Positions 63,201-64,000 of a stretch of DNA of 64,000 nucleotides are shown here, one piece after another (position 1 is the stretch's first letter; each line of letters starts with the position of its first letter). The notes beneath the pieces were generated by a model. That model was given only the letters and a program-made list of their open reading frames with translations. It ran no database searches and was not told the origin of the DNA. Origin of the DNA: Flavobacterium sp. DG2-3 (GTDB taxonomy: Bacteria; Bacteroidota; Bacteroidia; Flavobacteriales; Flavobacteriaceae); the NCBI RefSeq assembly GCF_030730925.1, contig NZ_JAVAMB010000002.1, forward strand, positions 248,001 to 312,000. Reading direction: 5' to 3'. Both the position numbers and the translations under genes were made by a program.

Positions 63201-64000
63201 ACCGAAGAAATTGCAAAATAACCTTAGAGCAGCATATTCATTACCCCTGAAACCCTCGTGAGTTATAAAAGTTATTTGCTCATTTTTGATTAGACTTTCA
63301 GGAATTACAGATTTAAAGTAAGTGGAGCGTATAGTCACTACCAATCCAATAAAGGGATATTGAGAAATTTCCTTTATAAATCCAGCAAGACCATCTTTCC
63401 ATAATTCAGATGTCTTACTTTCGTTTATAGCATCAATAAGAATCAAAACGCGGGAATTTATCTGATCTCCTATATCATTTAAGCTTGTCAAAAACTCGGC
63501 AAAAGTGCATTTAAGATCAAGTTGTTCAAGGATATTAGATGAAATACTTTTTGTGCTGCTAAAAAGCTGGCCAAGGAGTAAAAGAGTTGGGACATCTTTT
63601 TTTAATTTTTCTGTTGCAATATCTCCCAAGACATGCGACTTACCACAGCCAGCTTCGCCTTTTATAATAAGAAAAGGATTGGTAGCCAATTTTATATCTA
63701 TATCATCTTCCAGTCGTCCTAAAAATTCTCTATTATGTTTTACAATTTCCCATAATCTTTCAATTTCCGAATCATACGGTGGGCGGTATGAATAATCTTT
63801 TTTTATATGCTTCAGTTCTTCTTCTTTTAGCCTTCTAAGTTTATATAGATCACCAATTTTATTATTAACTAATTCATTAAAAGTATTAACTTCTAAGAAA
63901 ATCCAGTCCGGATCAAAAGGCTCATTGGCTCTAAAAGAAATATTAGACAGCCATTGTTTTACAGTCTCGCGCAGTTCCTCAAGTTTGATTTCGAATTCAC
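60207..64000 (-). CDS. STAND-family NTPase, AVAST (Avs)-like, 5' end beyond the window
   Basis: A very large signal-transducing NTPase. The frame stays open to the right edge, so the N-terminus (usually the effector domain) is outside; over 1260 residues are visible. Counting from the TTG at 63689, the P-loop is GEAGCGKSH (11-19), and Walker B is VLILIDAINE (81-90), typical of Avs proteins. The sensor part (over 900 residues) is helical and TPR-like in pattern, without strong repeats. In AVAST the NTPase recognises a conserved phage protein and activates its effector. The coupled MBL gene follows. Assignment to an Avs type needs the N-terminal domain. Confidence 0.87.
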   Translation of the reverse strand, partial: EFEIKLEELRETVKQWLSNISFRANEPFDPDWIFLEVNTFNELVNNKIGDLYKLRRLKEEELKHIKKDYSYRPPYDSEIERLWEIVKHNREFLGRLEDDIDIKLATNPFLIIKGEAGCGKSHVLGDIATEKLKKDVPTLLLLGQLFSSTKSISSNILEQLDLKCTFAEFLTSLNDIGDQINSRVLILIDAINESKTSELWKDGLAGFIKEISQYPFIGLVVTIRSTYFKSVIPESLIKNEQITFITHEGFRGNEYAALRLFCNFFGLRQPTFPILAPEFTNPLFLQLVCIGVKDSLDKAFPLGFHGIKKVFDLYIRALNNKLLIKTEYSNRRTLVREAINKVASFCFEKEKRLLTLDEAVQLFDDEFPKFPNLLHDLIQENVFVKNMSYNYDDGEDYESIYFAYERFGDFYIAEDLLKLYTSKEEILLAFGKEGALASLLDDYYNDGIIEAISVLLPEKFSLEIYEVLDWVIKKEKSHDLYREKSNEISNYFLKSLTWRSIDSIDSEKLNQWLSSEDFLVENDDWICKLLELSAVSGHPLNSDRLHFGLKKYTMAERDSFWQNYLLGFGGYDDYGSAYPIKRLIDWAWTKDISSSLDYETTRLTAQSLSWFLASTNRTLRDRTTKAMVNLLENQPEALVSTLKAFRRTNDMYIFERLYAVAYGCILRTTKKESISIIAKYTYNSIFKNGNPPKNILLRDYARNICEYAIYKKANVKFDSTLICPPYRSEVPLFPTEKDMTKYRIEYSKKTEKIPNKHEFNQIHHSVVDGDFGYKIVDPSLHYFSPLKKGMDEEIKEFYKSLNKLEKKLFKIISQNVELIFIYRHEKHLLMAIYESAEKIEEQIKKYESSQDRFLKSFNPQQRKWIETIGIPYIRIKVNIEHKNRLLFTTKPIKYWIVERAFKLGYKKDWHGEFDSSTSRYNNHLNNYVERIGKKYQWIAYYEILSIVADNFEMEKGRNSRKANYYKGAWQLYLRNIDPAFTTQNIPEDEADDELGFILNERKWWDEPNYMHWNVPSSQWALQLEDLPTAKDVIVKKEANGVEWVHLEHFIEWRQPKSLGEDKYLAPNKRLWFMIQGYLVQKKDKKKITAYLSDKNFFGRWMPENHDSFSRLINREKFWSPAYLDEGKESKWNSIRDTNYKLIVATTSAKGHIEDDKSNANSNYNIPSQTLFEGLGLRYASNDGDFIDSTGDLVVTNINPKGVLVRKDKLVEFLTKHNLEIIWTILGEKISDLGGHKYDFGVPCGVFYLENDNILGEMIMHERD

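Overview
The window is an AT-rich stretch of a Flavobacterium-type genome (phylum Bacteroidota). Evidence for this is the gene content (SusC/SusD pair, DUF6520 peptides, Bacteroidetes-type tra genes, TolC/RND pair) and promoters of the form TTG-N19/20-TAnnTTTG. The first ~21.3 kb looks like ordinary chromosome. The rest, from a tRNA-Arg(ACG) gene at 21309-21382 to the right edge, looks like an integrated conjugative element (ICE) with several cargo blocks. Its right end is not in the window.

Chromosomal part: the 3' part of an RND efflux pump gene and its TolC-type partner; a bestrophin-like channel; a lipoprotein; an AraC regulator facing a DUF779 / alcohol dehydrogenase / aldehyde dehydrogenase block; pheT; a three-gene minus-strand block (N-acetylmuramidase plus two large unrecognised proteins, none with a signal peptide); a four-gene plus-strand block ending in a histidine kinase and NarL-type response regulator; and apt.

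Element part: a large serine recombinase whose 3' end runs antisense into the tRNA-Arg gene, preceded by a coupled 54-codon gene. Then comes a minus-strand transfer operon (TraE, F, G, three TraI-like paralogues, J, K, L, M, N) with two DUF3945-like genes downstream. Regulators and small hypotheticals follow (YqaE-like, RteC-like, AraC, lipoprotein, TPR-AraC). Next are a putative modification/defence cassette (XRE regulator with a palindromic operator, SPPY methyltransferase, DGQHR protein with a nuclease-like N-terminus) and a strongly structured, probably transcribed RNA element. After that lies a TonB/SusC-SusD-S9 peptidase block next to two DUF6520 peptides and a MauE-like membrane protein. 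A mobilisation module (possible oriT, MobA-like protein, MOBP-type relaxase, VirD4-like coupling protein) is followed by an MBL-fold hydrolase plus STAND NTPase pair that resembles AVAST (Avs) antiviral defence. The STAND gene runs off the right edge.

How it fits together: the recombinase moves the element, the relaxase, coupling protein and Tra channel transfer it, and the cargo offers defence (two candidate systems) and a peptide-related outer-membrane uptake/processing function. The least explained parts are the muramidase block, the DGQHR/methyltransferase cassette, the structured RNA at 44.8 kb and the DUF6520/MauE/SusCD/S9 block.
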